From assembly GCA_018971625.1 (NCBI GenBank), contig JAGXAJ010000001.1:1-64000 (forward strand): DNA of 64,000 nucleotides. Reading direction: 5' to 3'. Source of the stretch: Pseudomonadota bacterium (GTDB lineage: Bacteria; Pseudomonadota; Alphaproteobacteria; Rhizobiales; Xanthobacteraceae). Both the position numbers and the translations under genes were made by a program. The notes under the pieces were generated by a model that had not been told where the DNA came from, made no database searches, and saw only the letters and a program-made list of their open reading frames with translations. Below, in pieces: positions 8,705-16,685 of the stretch; positions within the stretch are counted from its first letter, which is position 1, and each line of letters starts with the position of its first letter.

Positions 8705-9115
8705 CTAGTCTATTTTTTGAGCAGAGGATACCTGCATCGGCTCGCGGGCCTTTACTTCGATGTGAAGGATCGAGTTGCCTGGCGTCTTCAGGTTCTTGCC
8801 TGACACCACCACCGTGAAGGAATCCGATCCATGAAAGCCCGGATCGGCAAAATACCGAAAACCGGATCCAACAACGACAACCTTGCCGCTCTTTGGAGCA
8901 CCTACGACCGAAACAAGATCGATCCGCATGGTTGACCAGCGAAGTCCCTGAATGCAGTCAGCGCCGGGCGCGATGCTCATTGTCCAGTCAACAATGTCAT
9001 CTGTCAGCGCATACGGCTTTTCACCGGACAAGCAGGCTTGCGAAGCGTTAGCCGAAACGTTGATAGAGGCGAGCAGAATAGCCGCCATCGAAAGGCTCGC
9101 AAAAATTCGCGGCAT
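8705..9115 (-). CDS. Secreted protein with an Ig-like/cadherin-like beta domain
   Basis: A 136-residue protein with a signal peptide (about 1-24, cleaved near SANA). The mature part has two cysteines (ACLSG and DCIQG, likely a disulfide) and a beta-sandwich-like domain ending GFRYFADPGFHGSDSFTVVV, a pattern common in Ig-like and cadherin-like surface domains. A strong ribosome site (GGAGGTGG) precedes the ATG. It is distantly like the secreted protein at 56452-56937, which shares the arrangement of a V..AP..G turn, an aromatic then F.G.D turn, and a final VEVK strand. The function is unknown. Confidence 0.75.
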   Translation of the reverse strand: MPRIFASLSMAAILLASINVSANASQACLSGEKPYALTDDIVDWTMSIAPGADCIQGLRWSTMRIDLVSVVGAPKSGKVVVVGSGFRYFADPGFHGSDSFTVVVSGKNLKTPGNSILHIEVKAREPMQVSSAQKID

Positions 9116-9490
9116 GCCGCCACCTCCTGTTTTGACGCAGCATGGTGGCCCGATGTAAATTTTCCATGATCCGTCCCCAACACCATCAATGTTGGTGAAG
9201 ACGGCGTTTATGCGTGCGAATTTAGGCGCAAAATGCTCCGGAATGAGGCGGGCTGGCCGGCATTGCCCTGATCAAAGCGCCGGCAAAATGCGTTGCGGGA
9301 TCATTTCCTGCTCGCGGTGATCTGCCCGGCCGGACCTTCGAATCGGGCGATCAATCGTCCGTAACCCATTTGGCCGGCGCCCAATGACGTTTCCGCTGAC
9401 CAAATTTGCCCGAATAAACCGAAACTTAATCCAATTTTTAAAATATCAGCGGCAGAATCCGAGACTGAACAATGTTTCGAGCGTCTCGGC
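9116..9490. other. Non-coding stretch between divergent secreted-protein genes
   Basis: About 370 bases with no supported gene. It should hold the promoters for the minus-strand beta-domain protein and the plus-strand BTLCP. The part at 9400-9460 is relatively AT-rich. Confidence 0.35.
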
Positions 9491-10258
9491 TTGCCAGTCC
9501 CATTTTCCCCAAAAGGCTGCTTCAGGGCCTTGGCAATCTTGCCCGTTGTCAGCGGGGGGATCGCAATCATCGGCGCAGCGACGCTTTTGATGTGCTTTGC
9601 GTCTCTGACGCTGTTGTCCTGCGTTCTGAAAGCAAGCGATGAACATTATGCAGAGGTCCGTCTGCTGAAAGCGGAACTACTGCTGAAAGATGTCGTCTCC
9701 CTCGAGACGACGCGGGCCGTCGCCAGTACCGCTGATGTGGCGCCGCCCAAGGGACAGTTTATCAGATTTGACCTGCCGACCTTGCCCCCCATGGCATTCA
9801 CGCAGTTTTGCCTCAAGTACGTCGATGAGTGCAAACCGAAGCAGCTATTGTTCAGAGGTGGACGGATGAAGGTGACCAATCAACGCTGGGCAGAGCTCGA
9901 AAGGATCAATCGCAGCGTCAATTCGTCGATCCTGCCCGAGCCAAATAGAGCTGGACTCGCCGGTGAAAAATGGCTGCTTGATCCAGCTGCCGGAGATTGC
10001 AACGATTACGCTGTGACAAAGCGTCATCTGCTCACCGCTGCGGGTTGGCCGGCTCGCGATGTGTTGTTGAGCGAGGTCGTAACCGTTTCGGGCGAGCACC
10101 ACGTTGTCCTTGTTGTCCGAACCAGCGATGACGATTTGGTCCTCGATAATCTAACCGATCGCATCATGCCCTGGTTTCAAAAGCAGTACCAATGGGTACG
10201 TATCCAGAAACCCACGAATCCAAACTACTGGATGTCTGTCTCCGAACAGAGTGCTTGA
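9491..10258 (+). CDS. Transglutaminase-like cysteine proteinase (BTLCP), copy 1
   Basis: A predicted periplasmic or membrane-anchored cysteine proteinase of the bacterial transglutaminase-like family, the family of LapG. The hydrophobic segment at about residues 12-47 is a signal anchor. The catalytic triad is visible: Cys in AGDCNDYAVTKR, His in GEHHVVLVV and Asp in DLVLDNL. Before it come PPMAFTQFCLKY and the GEKWLLDP segment typical of the family. The start is uncertain: TTG at 9491 gives the full anchor, while ATG at 9590 would remove half of it. A close paralogue lies at 18349. In Pseudomonas, LapG trims a surface adhesin under cyclic di-GMP control; no adhesin or LapD is seen here. Confidence 0.9.
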   Translation: MPVPFSPKGCFRALAILPVVSGGIAIIGAATLLMCFASLTLLSCVLKASDEHYAEVRLLKAELLLKDVVSLETTRAVASTADVAPPKGQFIRFDLPTLPPMAFTQFCLKYVDECKPKQLLFRGGRMKVTNQRWAELERINRSVNSSILPEPNRAGLAGEKWLLDPAAGDCNDYAVTKRHLLTAAGWPARDVLLSEVVTVSGEHHVVLVVRTSDDDLVLDNLTDRIMPWFQKQYQWVRIQKPTNPNYWMSVSEQSA

Positions 10259-10416
10259 TAAACGGCAAGGATGGCGGCCTTGGCGCAATGCCAGCGACGA
10301 CCGAGATAGGTGTTAGGTGGCCTCAACGACCATCGATCCTGGTAACCGGTCCGCCTGGCAGACGATCGCGTACTAGCTTGGTCTAGATCTTGAACGGTCT
10401 TCTGTCGCGCGCGATG

Positions 10417-10716
10417 TCAGTAAACGTAGCCAAAGCAACGGAGGTCGATCCACGGGCCGCCGTAATATGTGCCACTGTTAAATTCGTCGGGAAGATAGGG
10501 ACCGTCGCAAAACCGGTCGTATGTGCGTCCGTAGTAGTAACCGTAGTTGGCCGCATAGCGTCGGTGGTGATGGTGGTGTCGAACGGGAATGTCGAGTTCG
10601 GCAGCAACGGCAGAATCGAACGCGGGTGACAAACGGATAGTGCTGTCCGACCACCGAAGCGAAACCGGAGTCGCGCAAAGTACTGCAATGACGAATGCGG
10701 CGAATAGACTTCTCAT
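10417..10716 (-). CDS. Small secreted His/Tyr-rich protein
   Basis: A 99-residue secreted protein with signal peptide MRSLFAAFVIAVLCATPVSL. The mature part has a run of five histidines (HHHHHRRY) followed by a Tyr-rich segment (YGYYYGRTYDRFC) and two cysteines. The ATG at 10716 is chosen over longer frames because AGGAGC lies just upstream. The His run could bind metal, but this is inference. No family function is known. It follows the decapeptide-repeat gene on the same strand, about 55 bases downstream. Confidence 0.72.
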   Translation of the reverse strand: MRSLFAAFVIAVLCATPVSLRWSDSTIRLSPAFDSAVAAELDIPVRHHHHHRRYAANYGYYYGRTYDRFCDGPYLPDEFNSGTYYGGPWIDLRCFGYVY

Positions 10717-10771
10717 GACGTTGCTCCTGTAAAGAAAGTATAGCCGGTTTTCGTCGTCGGACAACGCAAAT

Positions 10772-11416
10772 TCATTCCGACCGCTGCCAAGTCGTGTGTT
10801 TTCCCGCCCAAGGTGATCCTGGGTAGCGCCCATCTTCTTGCTGAATACATCGCTGCCGTTTGGGATGGCACGTCAGCCGTCTGCTCAGGTCGGTGCGCAG
10901 CGGTACACAGTGGTAGCCGGAGTAAAAGTAGCCGTATGGACACGCGCGAGGCGCGACATATTCCGGCGGTCCTATGTACGGCAGGCCGACATAGGGAGCT
11001 TCCATATAGGGCAAGCCGACAGGCGGCGGGCCCACATAAGGCAAGCCGCCATCCGGCGGCGGCGCATAGCGCAAGCCAATATCGGGCGGCGGCACGTAGG
11101 GTAAGCCGGCATTCGGCGGCCCTGCATAAGGCAGGCCGACATACGGCGGAGCGCCGTAGGGCAGGCCGATATTCGGCGGCTCGACGTAGGGCAAACCGAA
11201 AAATCCCGCTTTTACATAACCATGCGAGACGTCGTCAGGTATACAGCCGCCGCCGGAACTGTGGTGAGCGTCATGTCCACACCCGCGATCTGGCGATGTG
11301 CTTTCAAACGCCGCCGTTTGGGCTGGCATGGGCCTGCCGGGAAGCGCCTGAGCCGCAACTGACAAGATCGAAGTCAGCATGCAGCAAGCCAAAATCGGAG
11401 CCGTTTTCGACATCAT
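10772..11416 (-). CDS. Secreted protein with eight Gly-Leu-Pro-Tyr decapeptide repeats
   Basis: A 214-residue protein with a signal peptide (about 1-24). A Cys/His-rich linker (GCGHDAHHSSGGGC) leads into eight tandem ten-residue repeats at residues 74-153 with consensus GLPYxxPPxx; one copy reads GLRY. The tail has four cysteines and basic residues, with ACPYGYFYSGYHC right after the repeats. Regular Pro/Gly/Tyr repeats suggest an extended, possibly fibrous or wall-associated region. The start has GAGGGGG upstream. No matching family is recognised; the composition resembles Pro/Tyr-rich surface proteins only in a general way. Confidence 0.72.
   Translation of the reverse strand: MMSKTAPILACCMLTSILSVAAQALPGRPMPAQTAAFESTSPDRGCGHDAHHSSGGGCIPDDVSHGYVKAGFFGLPYVEPPNIGLPYGAPPYVGLPYAGPPNAGLPYVPPPDIGLRYAPPPDGGLPYVGPPPVGLPYMEAPYVGLPYIGPPEYVAPRACPYGYFYSGYHCVPLRTDLSRRLTCHPKRQRCIQQEDGRYPGSPWAGKHTTWQRSE
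10958..11197 (-). repeat. Eight-copy 30-base coding tandem repeat
   Basis: Eight adjoining 30-base units encode the GLPYxxPPxx decapeptides. On the plus strand each unit contains a form of TAGGGCAAGCCG or TACGGCAGGCCG. The copies have diverged at the variable residues but keep phase and length, as expected for selection on the protein. Confidence 0.85.
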
Positions 11417-11950
11417 TTCCCCCTCATGACCCGTCCTCGGTACACGCGCCCTCGATTATGCTCCAGATATAGTTGCCTCGTTGCAGACCTACAAATGACT
11501 TTTCAGTCCCGGCGCTTCTGCGCTGTGGCCAACCGGCGCAGAACGACCGTCGGCCAGTGTCGGTCGGCCAAGAGCAGCATGTGACCGGCCTGAACGTTTG
11601 ACGCTGGCAGAGCCGACAACCGCTCGCCCTTGCTACAGGGTTGATGTCCGTTCGAGTGCGCCGACCGAAACAGATGCAGCAGTTGCCGAAATACCTGTGT
11701 CCGAACACAAGGCTCGAAAATATGAGCGAGCCAGTGGGCCGAGAATCATTTATGCAAGTGACTTTGAGCAATGGACCTTGATGAGCGGAGAGGCCGCTGG
11801 CAATGCTATCTTCTGCCAAGCCTTTTGGGATGACGTCCGTGACATGGTTCAACCCTTGTTAATCGACCGAACAGTTTTGAGGGAATTCAGCGATCTCTGT
11901 TTTAAAATTTGATGTTTATTGTCTGAACCGCAGCAGGGGATGCCACGGTA
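11417..11950. other. Long stretch without a supported gene
   Basis: About 530 bases. Frames exist on both strands (11598-11912 plus, 11424-11852 minus), but they overlap each other and neither has a family-like sequence or a good ribosome site, so neither is called. The plus-strand frame is the better of the two. Confidence 0.35.
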
Positions 11951-12172
11951 ATGCATTTGCCAGAACGCACGTCCAACGATCAGTCGGGTTTCAGGGTCGT
12001 GTGCGAGAGCTGCGGCAGCCTCGCCATCAAAGTCGCAGCCCATTCGGCGAATTCCCCCGACCGCGTGGCCGTACAGTGCGGTCGATGCAACGCAATCCGG
12101 GGCACTTTGGCGGAGCTTCACGCTTTGGCGCGGAGTGGCCATGATGCCTTTGCATTTCAATCCGAGCGTTGA
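11951..12172 (+). CDS. Small zinc-ribbon-like protein
   Basis: A 73-residue protein with CESCG near residue 18 and CGRCN near residue 43, i.e. two CxxC knuckles that fit a four-cysteine zinc ribbon. There is no membrane segment. The arrangement is common in small regulatory or nucleic-acid-binding proteins of rhizobia, but no specific family is recognised. The start is ATG 11951, with AGGGGAT upstream. Its 3' end overlaps a possible small gene at 12144. Confidence 0.62.
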   Translation: MHLPERTSNDQSGFRVVCESCGSLAIKVAAHSANSPDRVAVQCGRCNAIRGTLAELHALARSGHDAFAFQSER

Positions 12173-12281
12173 AAATAATTCACGTCACGCGTTCGTGTGC
12201 CGATCATTCAAGGATACGACCTGGACGCTGCTTGACGCCGCGCAGGCGGGCGATCATGCCGTTGTCAAAGCGCTGGATTGA
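12144..12281 (+). CDS. Possible 45-residue small protein overlapping the zinc-ribbon gene
   Basis: A short frame starting at ATG 12144, with GGAG about nine bases upstream, and ending at TGA 12279-12281. It overlaps the end of the zinc-ribbon gene by 29 bases in another frame, as in coupled operons. The sequence ends SFKDTTWTLLDAAQAGDHAV, which has a plausible amphipathic helix. There is no family match; kept at low to moderate confidence because of the ribosome site and the protein-like composition. Confidence 0.42.
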   Translation: MPLHFNPSVENNSRHAFVCRSFKDTTWTLLDAAQAGDHAVVKALD

Positions 12282-12542
12282 TTAAAAGCAAACGCCATGC
12301 TTCGAGGGACATCCGGCATCGGTTTTTCCGTCGCCCGGCTTGTTATCCCCGGATAACACAAGGGGATGTTTTGCGGCGGCGCAGCAACGATTCGAGCTGG
12401 TCAATCCAAACGTGTACGGTAATGTTCAGGCTGGGAAAGTGGGCGCATCGGGGACGGGGCAATGACGCTTCATGCGGCGGCAGTGATCATGATCATATGG
12501 CTTCTCGTAAACGCGCTTTTCGTGGCGGTTCGTGTTCTTCCG
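12282..12542. other. Non-coding stretch around the palindrome
   Basis: No gene is supported here apart from the palindrome at 12341. The neighbouring genes converge from both sides. Confidence 0.3.
12341..12358. promoter_or_regulatory. 18-base perfect palindrome, operator-like
   Basis: TGTTATCC (12341-12348) and GGATAACA (12351-12358) are perfect inverted copies around CC. It lies in a non-coding stretch, has no T-run and is too short a stem for a terminator. The half-site resembles repressor operators; the cognate protein is unknown. Confidence 0.4.
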
Positions 12543-12719
12543 CTATCCGAATAAGTACGAAAGGGCGTGCCAGGCTATGAGGCTCAGAAAGCCTACCCAA
12601 GCGATCAGAACGAATAGCAAAACGCCAAAGAGCGCTCCGCCAAAGAGCCTGCCTCGCAAGTTTTGATGCGTCTGGTGCGTGAGCATGTTCGGCTTGGAAT
12701 CTTCAGGCGTACGCGACAT
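12543..12719 (-). CDS. Small single-pass membrane protein
   Basis: A 58-residue protein starting MSRTPEDSKPN, with a basic linker and a long hydrophobic C-terminal segment (about residues 27-55, LFGGALFGVLLFVLIAWVGF then a second short stretch). It has a tail-anchored or one-to-two-pass topology. A longer frame starting at 12773 exists, but the shorter start gives a more typical N-terminus. The function is unknown. Confidence 0.5.
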   Translation of the reverse strand: MSRTPEDSKPNMLTHQTHQNLRGRLFGGALFGVLLFVLIAWVGFLSLIAWHALSYLFG

Positions 12720-13177
12720 GCTGCTCGATTGCACCCCGGTATGTTGCAACATGTCTAAACCGCCCGCCAACAAGCATCCCGAAATCTGCCCGCCGGAGAA
12801 CAGGCTACCAGGCGCAGTATGCCGCCCGGCAGCCGTGCCTTCGTGGGTCCGGATGAAAAATGTCCGGTGAAGTCCACGGTAGCGGCGTTACTTGACCCTG
12901 CAACTAAACTCCTTTCTTAAGCTAACCGGTCAACCTTAACGGCGTCGCCGGATTCATTGGACCAAGGCTTGGGACCAGGGCATGTCGAGCTGATCGTGGC
13001 TGTGGCGCCCTGTGCAGTGTTTGCCCAAATGGGATCGCTCCGCCAAACGTGTTGGGTGAATGGAAAGAACAGCGGTCGATCTGACCGATGTCAGCAACGG
13101 GCATTTTTTGGCCGCGAATGGTGGCCACCTTGGGGTATGATATGACTAACCGGGATTTTCAATTTGGGGAGAACAGC
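12720..13177. other. Intergenic stretch without a supported gene
   Basis: About 460 bases between divergent small genes. Several overlapping open frames exist on both strands, none with recognisable protein features. It should include the promoter of the Cys-pair protein at 13178. Confidence 0.3.
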
Positions 13178-13441
13178 ATGTTGGGGAAGCTGCAGTTCGG
13201 AAGCGCGATAATCGTTCTGGTTTGTCTCGCGACATGGTCAGGGATCGATAGCGCCTCGGCCGTCAGCGTGGAAGTCGCGAGGAAGTGTGAGGAAATGAGT
13301 GGCAAAGCGTTCCCGCCACGAGAGGTAGGTAATCCAGCAGCGGGTTTAGCCAAGGGGACAGCACAATCCAAAAGAGACTACTTCAACAAATGCCTCGCGA
13401 ATGGCGGCAAAATGGATGACGACACGCAGGGCAAGAAATGA
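13178..13441 (+). CDS. Small secreted two-cysteine protein, copy A
   Basis: An 87-residue protein with a signal peptide (MLGKLQFGSAIIVLVCLATW to about SASA). The mature core reads VEVARKCEEMSGKAFPP, then KRDYFNKCLANGG, giving two cysteines about 37 residues apart. The ATG at 13178 is chosen because TTGGGGAG sits just upstream; the longer frame adds an implausible leader. It converges with a paralogue of the same layout at 13492-13719. The function is unknown. Confidence 0.72.
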   Translation: MLGKLQFGSAIIVLVCLATWSGIDSASAVSVEVARKCEEMSGKAFPPREVGNPAAGLAKGTAQSKRDYFNKCLANGGKMDDDTQGKK

Positions 13442-13491
13442 AATTCGATCTATGCCTGTCCGGCAAGCAAAGCTTGTAAGCAAATTCCGGA

Positions 13492-13719
13492 CTATGGTTT
13501 CGGCCGAGCCGGTTGTGGAATGTCCCCGCCTTTTTCAAGGCACGCCTTAAAATAAGCTTGACGGTCGCCGCTTGCTTGAGCGCCTCCCGGAGGCTTGTAG
13601 GGGTACGCGATGTAAGAAAAATGAAGGCATTTCTTTGCAACTGCCGCGGATGGTGGTTCCGCGTGGGCTTCCCAGCTAAAGAGTGTCGACAGAACGACCA
13701 GAGTGAAGATACTTTTCAT
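13492..13719 (-). CDS. Small secreted two-cysteine protein, copy B
   Basis: A 75-residue protein with signal peptide MKSIFTLVVLSTLFSWEAHA and a mature core AAVAKKCLHFSYIAYPYKPP, then RQAYFKACLEKGGD. The spacing and motifs (VAxKC, aromatic/Pro turn, YFKxCL..GG) match copy A on the opposite strand, 50 bases away. The start is supported by AGGAAA upstream. It is likely a duplicated family of disulfide-stabilised secreted proteins of unknown role. Confidence 0.7.
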   Translation of the reverse strand: MKSIFTLVVLSTLFSWEAHAEPPSAAVAKKCLHFSYIAYPYKPPGGAQASGDRQAYFKACLEKGGDIPQPARPKP

Positions 13720-13970
13720 GGTTGGTTTCCTGGAGCGCATCGTTAGCGGGCGCTTGTTCCATGATGCCGCCGTTGGCGGGACTTGCGCCAATGAATTTTC
13801 CGAGATGGGTTTCGTTCTGAACGTAAGCGATGCTAAAGTAAATCGACGGCGTTTGACCTCAGGCCGGATCTCGCCGTTTGCGGAACCAACCTGCATATCT
13901 GACGCGTTTACGCGGGACCGTCCAGATCTGGGGCAATGAGGTGGGGGCGTTACAAGGTCAGAGTTTTCCA

Positions 13971-15098
13971 ATGGGTTCGGGCGAGATAGAGCGAGCAAGG
14001 CAAAAAGACGTCGAGGAGAGTTTGACCGAGGTGGAGTTTGCCTTGGTGCTCTCGCGCATCATTTCTTCGGTGAATGACGACCCAGAGCAGTTACGTCACA
14101 CGATCTATGACCTTGCCCGTTACAAGCTGGAAGAGCAGCTGAAGGCCACCGGCAACACCGAGCAAAATCGCAAATCGGTAAGGGCGCTGGAGACTGCGAT
14201 TCGAGGGGTAGAAGAATTCTCTCAGAAGAAGCAGGAAATCGCTCCGGCGCGGCGGTATCAATCACTTGAACAAGCTGAATCTCGCTCCGAGCGACAGTCG
14301 TTCGAACGGATTTCCAGATCGCTGTCCTACACCCCGTCATTTGACGACGCAGTCGCAGTTGTTCCTCCGCCGGTCCGCACCAGCCAGCGATGGCCAACGA
14401 TCGTCCGATGGACCGGCCTGATCTGTCTGCCTGTCATAGTATTGTTCGCGGCCCGGTATCGGGAAACGCTCTTTACCGAAGTGCAGCAGTTTAAAAAGCC
14501 AGTGTCGGTCGCCAGTTCGGTGCCAACCATTTCCGAGCCGGTGTTGCCGAAAAACGTCCCGCTGGCCCCTTCGCCGCTTCTTCCAACAACGTTCGGCGTA
14601 TATGGCGTGAGCAATGACAAGCTTTTCGAATTGAATATGCTGCCAGGCAAAGCCCAGGACATACGTGTTGCCATCAGTCCCACGGTCGGCATCTCGGACC
14701 AGCCCAATCTTCCGAGCGGACGTGTCAGATTCATCGTGTACCGCCGTGAGGCTGCGCTCAGCATTCCGGAGCGGGCAGAAGTCAGGATAATTGCGAAGGT
14801 CGCCCACGCGATCTCCTTCAATGCTGCCGGAAAGCAGGTCGTCACCGATGACGACGGCTGGTACATCCGCAACATTTCGTTTCCCTATCGGGTTGCTCCG
14901 ATCAAGGAAAATCCCGAAATGTTTGAAATCCGAGCCGAGAATGACGGGGCGGAATTATCGCCGGGTCGTTATGCCTTGGTCCTCCGCGGTCAGCTCTATG
15001 ACTTCGTCATTGATGGGAAGGTGACGGATGCCCGGCATTGTCTCGAACGGATGGCAGCGGCAAATGGTACGTTCGTGTCGGAGTGCAAGGATCTCTAG
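13971..15098 (+). CDS. Single-pass membrane protein with helical cytoplasmic and beta-rich periplasmic parts
   Basis: A 375-residue protein. Residues 1-135 are charged and helical (EVEFALVLSRIISSVNDDPE). A single membrane segment follows at about 148-166 (WTGLICLPVIVLFAARY), then a Pro-rich linker and a beta-rich periplasmic domain of about 180 residues with GRVRFIVYRRE and SPGRYALVLRGQLYDFVI. The topology recalls envelope sensors or secretion accessory proteins, but no domain is recognised. The ATG at 13971 is chosen over upstream in-frame starts because the sequence before it looks non-coding. Monocistronic. Confidence 0.7.
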   Translation: MGSGEIERARQKDVEESLTEVEFALVLSRIISSVNDDPEQLRHTIYDLARYKLEEQLKATGNTEQNRKSVRALETAIRGVEEFSQKKQEIAPARRYQSLEQAESRSERQSFERISRSLSYTPSFDDAVAVVPPPVRTSQRWPTIVRWTGLICLPVIVLFAARYRETLFTEVQQFKKPVSVASSVPTISEPVLPKNVPLAPSPLLPTTFGVYGVSNDKLFELNMLPGKAQDIRVAISPTVGISDQPNLPSGRVRFIVYRREAALSIPERAEVRIIAKVAHAISFNAAGKQVVTDDDGWYIRNISFPYRVAPIKENPEMFEIRAENDGAELSPGRYALVLRGQLYDFVIDGKVTDARHCLERMAAANGTFVSECKDL

Positions 15099-15313
15099 GC
15101 TTGTCGGGCTTTAATCTACCCGGCGCTTTGCGTTGCGGCTTAAATAAAATGTCATGCACGACCGTGCTTTCGTGGCAAGGCCTAGCGTGAACTTAGATCG
15201 GCTGTCGCAAATACTCATTGTGTCAATTAGGAACCTAACGCCGGCTGTGTCGTTGACTTGTCACATGAGGTTTATCCCGATGAGCCGGGAAAGCAGAACC
15301 GAGGATTGAAGAA

Positions 15314-15553
15314 ATGCGATCAACAATCCTGCTTTGCGGAATTATGGTTTCGGCTGTCCCACAATCGAGAGCACAAGGCGTAAACGATTACACGGGACCG
15401 GTGCCACGGTATCAAACCGAACAACCGCTTCCCAGCAACACCACGCCTCCGACGGTCAATCGCCAGTCGAATATCTTCTCGCCTGGAGCGCCTACGCCTC
15501 GCCTTCATCGCACGTATCGTACTTATTACCATACCCGCATCCGGCACCGATGA
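15314..15553 (+). CDS. Small secreted Pro/Arg-rich protein
   Basis: A 79-residue protein with a signal peptide (about 1-20, ending QSRAQG) and a mature part rich in Pro, Thr, Arg and Tyr, ending RTYRTYYHTRIRHR. There are no cysteines. Small basic secreted proteins of this style are common in Bradyrhizobium; no function is known. ATG 15314 follows a purine-rich stretch. Confidence 0.55.
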   Translation: MRSTILLCGIMVSAVPQSRAQGVNDYTGPVPRYQTEQPLPSNTTPPTVNRQSNIFSPGAPTPRLHRTYRTYYHTRIRHR

Positions 15554-15661
15554 GGATTTGAAACTGAAGGTCCGGGTCCACACCTCGAAATGCTGAAGTT
15601 AACGCATTGCTAACCATGATGGAGCAATCTCGGTGCACGCGGTGCCGGATCGGACCAGGCG

Positions 15662-16099
15662 ATGTTTCAGCTGTTTACGCGGGCGCGCACCCGCAATTTT
15701 TTCAGGGATCGGGCTTCAACGCGCGCCTTTAAGGCACGCTCGGCGGATCGCGACGCAGAAACCGATCGTTCGCGAATAGATCCGATAATTTCAGCGATCG
15801 AAACAGCTCTGGTTGCGGCGGAGGCCGAACAATCCGGTCTGGGTCAGCGCGTGCAAGATGTTTTGGCGCGCGCGTCGGTAACGTTTGGAAACGATACCAA
15901 CGAGTATCTCACTCGCGAACCGCTCGACAATGACCATCAACGGCTGTTTAGCGCGGAAATTCTGAACGGACAGCGGCGGCTCAATGAACTTTCCGTCATG
16001 GTCACGCATTTGAAATTTCTGAAGGCCGCTGCGCTCAGCAGGTTTTCGGACTTCAGACCGCGTGGTTCGGCAGATCAGTTCGACCGCGACCAGCCTTAG
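15662..16099 (+). CDS. Helical cytosolic protein of unknown function
   Basis: A 145-residue protein with a basic N-terminus (MFQLFTRARTRNFFRDRAST), then mostly amphipathic helix (IDPIISAIETALVAAEAEQS; LSVMVTHLKFLKAAALSRFS). No signal peptide or membrane segment is seen. The sequence is protein-like and free of low complexity, but no family is recognised. It has a loose resemblance in layout to the 89-residue protein at 56060 (MF.LFTK start, basic linker, helix ending in LKAALL..F). Confidence 0.55.
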   Translation: MFQLFTRARTRNFFRDRASTRAFKARSADRDAETDRSRIDPIISAIETALVAAEAEQSGLGQRVQDVLARASVTFGNDTNEYLTREPLDNDHQRLFSAEILNGQRRLNELSVMVTHLKFLKAAALSRFSDFRPRGSADQFDRDQP

Positions 16100-16685
16100 C
16101 TCCGACCGCTAAAGTTCGCGCCTGTTTTTTATTCCCATCAAGCAACAGTTTATCGTCCTCGATCACATCCCCGAGGGCCGACGATGACTTTTCCATCGCA
16201 CGAGGTCGGACCAATCGGTAGCTCACTATGGCTGCTTTAACCAGAGCGTGGGTCGATTGATTCGCAATGAGTGGCTTGATCAAAGGGGATGAGACGACGA
16301 CAGAAAACGGGCAGAGCCAAGGTTGCATACGCCCGCCAGCGTGTCGATCAAATTCGCCGTGAAGGTAATTTGGTCAGAATACCAAGAACGAGCGACGGAG
16401 GAAGTACCGACGGATCAGTCTGGACGAACAGCTTCGCGAGTGAAATCTGCTGAACTGCAATGGGCAGCATTTGGGTCGGGCTGGACAGGTACAATGCAAT
16501 GAGGGGCGCTGCAGCGAACAGATCGTAGAGCTTGCGCCGCAGGTTGAGCGCTTTCTGGAACCAGTTGGTTCATTTCTGTCCCGGCTCTTGCATCAATGCT
16601 TGAGTATTCCACCCAATCCATCGGGAGTTCAGAACCTGCTTGGGGACTCTCGCGTCAAAATGCAGGCGAGCTCCGGCATACAAGC
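16100..16685. other. Long stretch without a supported gene
   Basis: About 585 bases between a plus-strand and a minus-strand gene. Three overlapping short frames (16053-16328 minus, 16415-16621 minus, 16471-16782 plus) lack protein-like features. No repeat or mobile-element signature is seen. Confidence 0.35.

Noticed and set aside
10958..11197. CRISPR array
   Set aside because: The 30-base units adjoin without spacers and are in frame with a secreted protein; there are no cas genes.
10813..11472. Plus-strand frame of 219 codons over the decapeptide repeats
   Set aside because: Arg/Ser/His-rich shadow; the minus-strand frame has a signal peptide and regular repeats.
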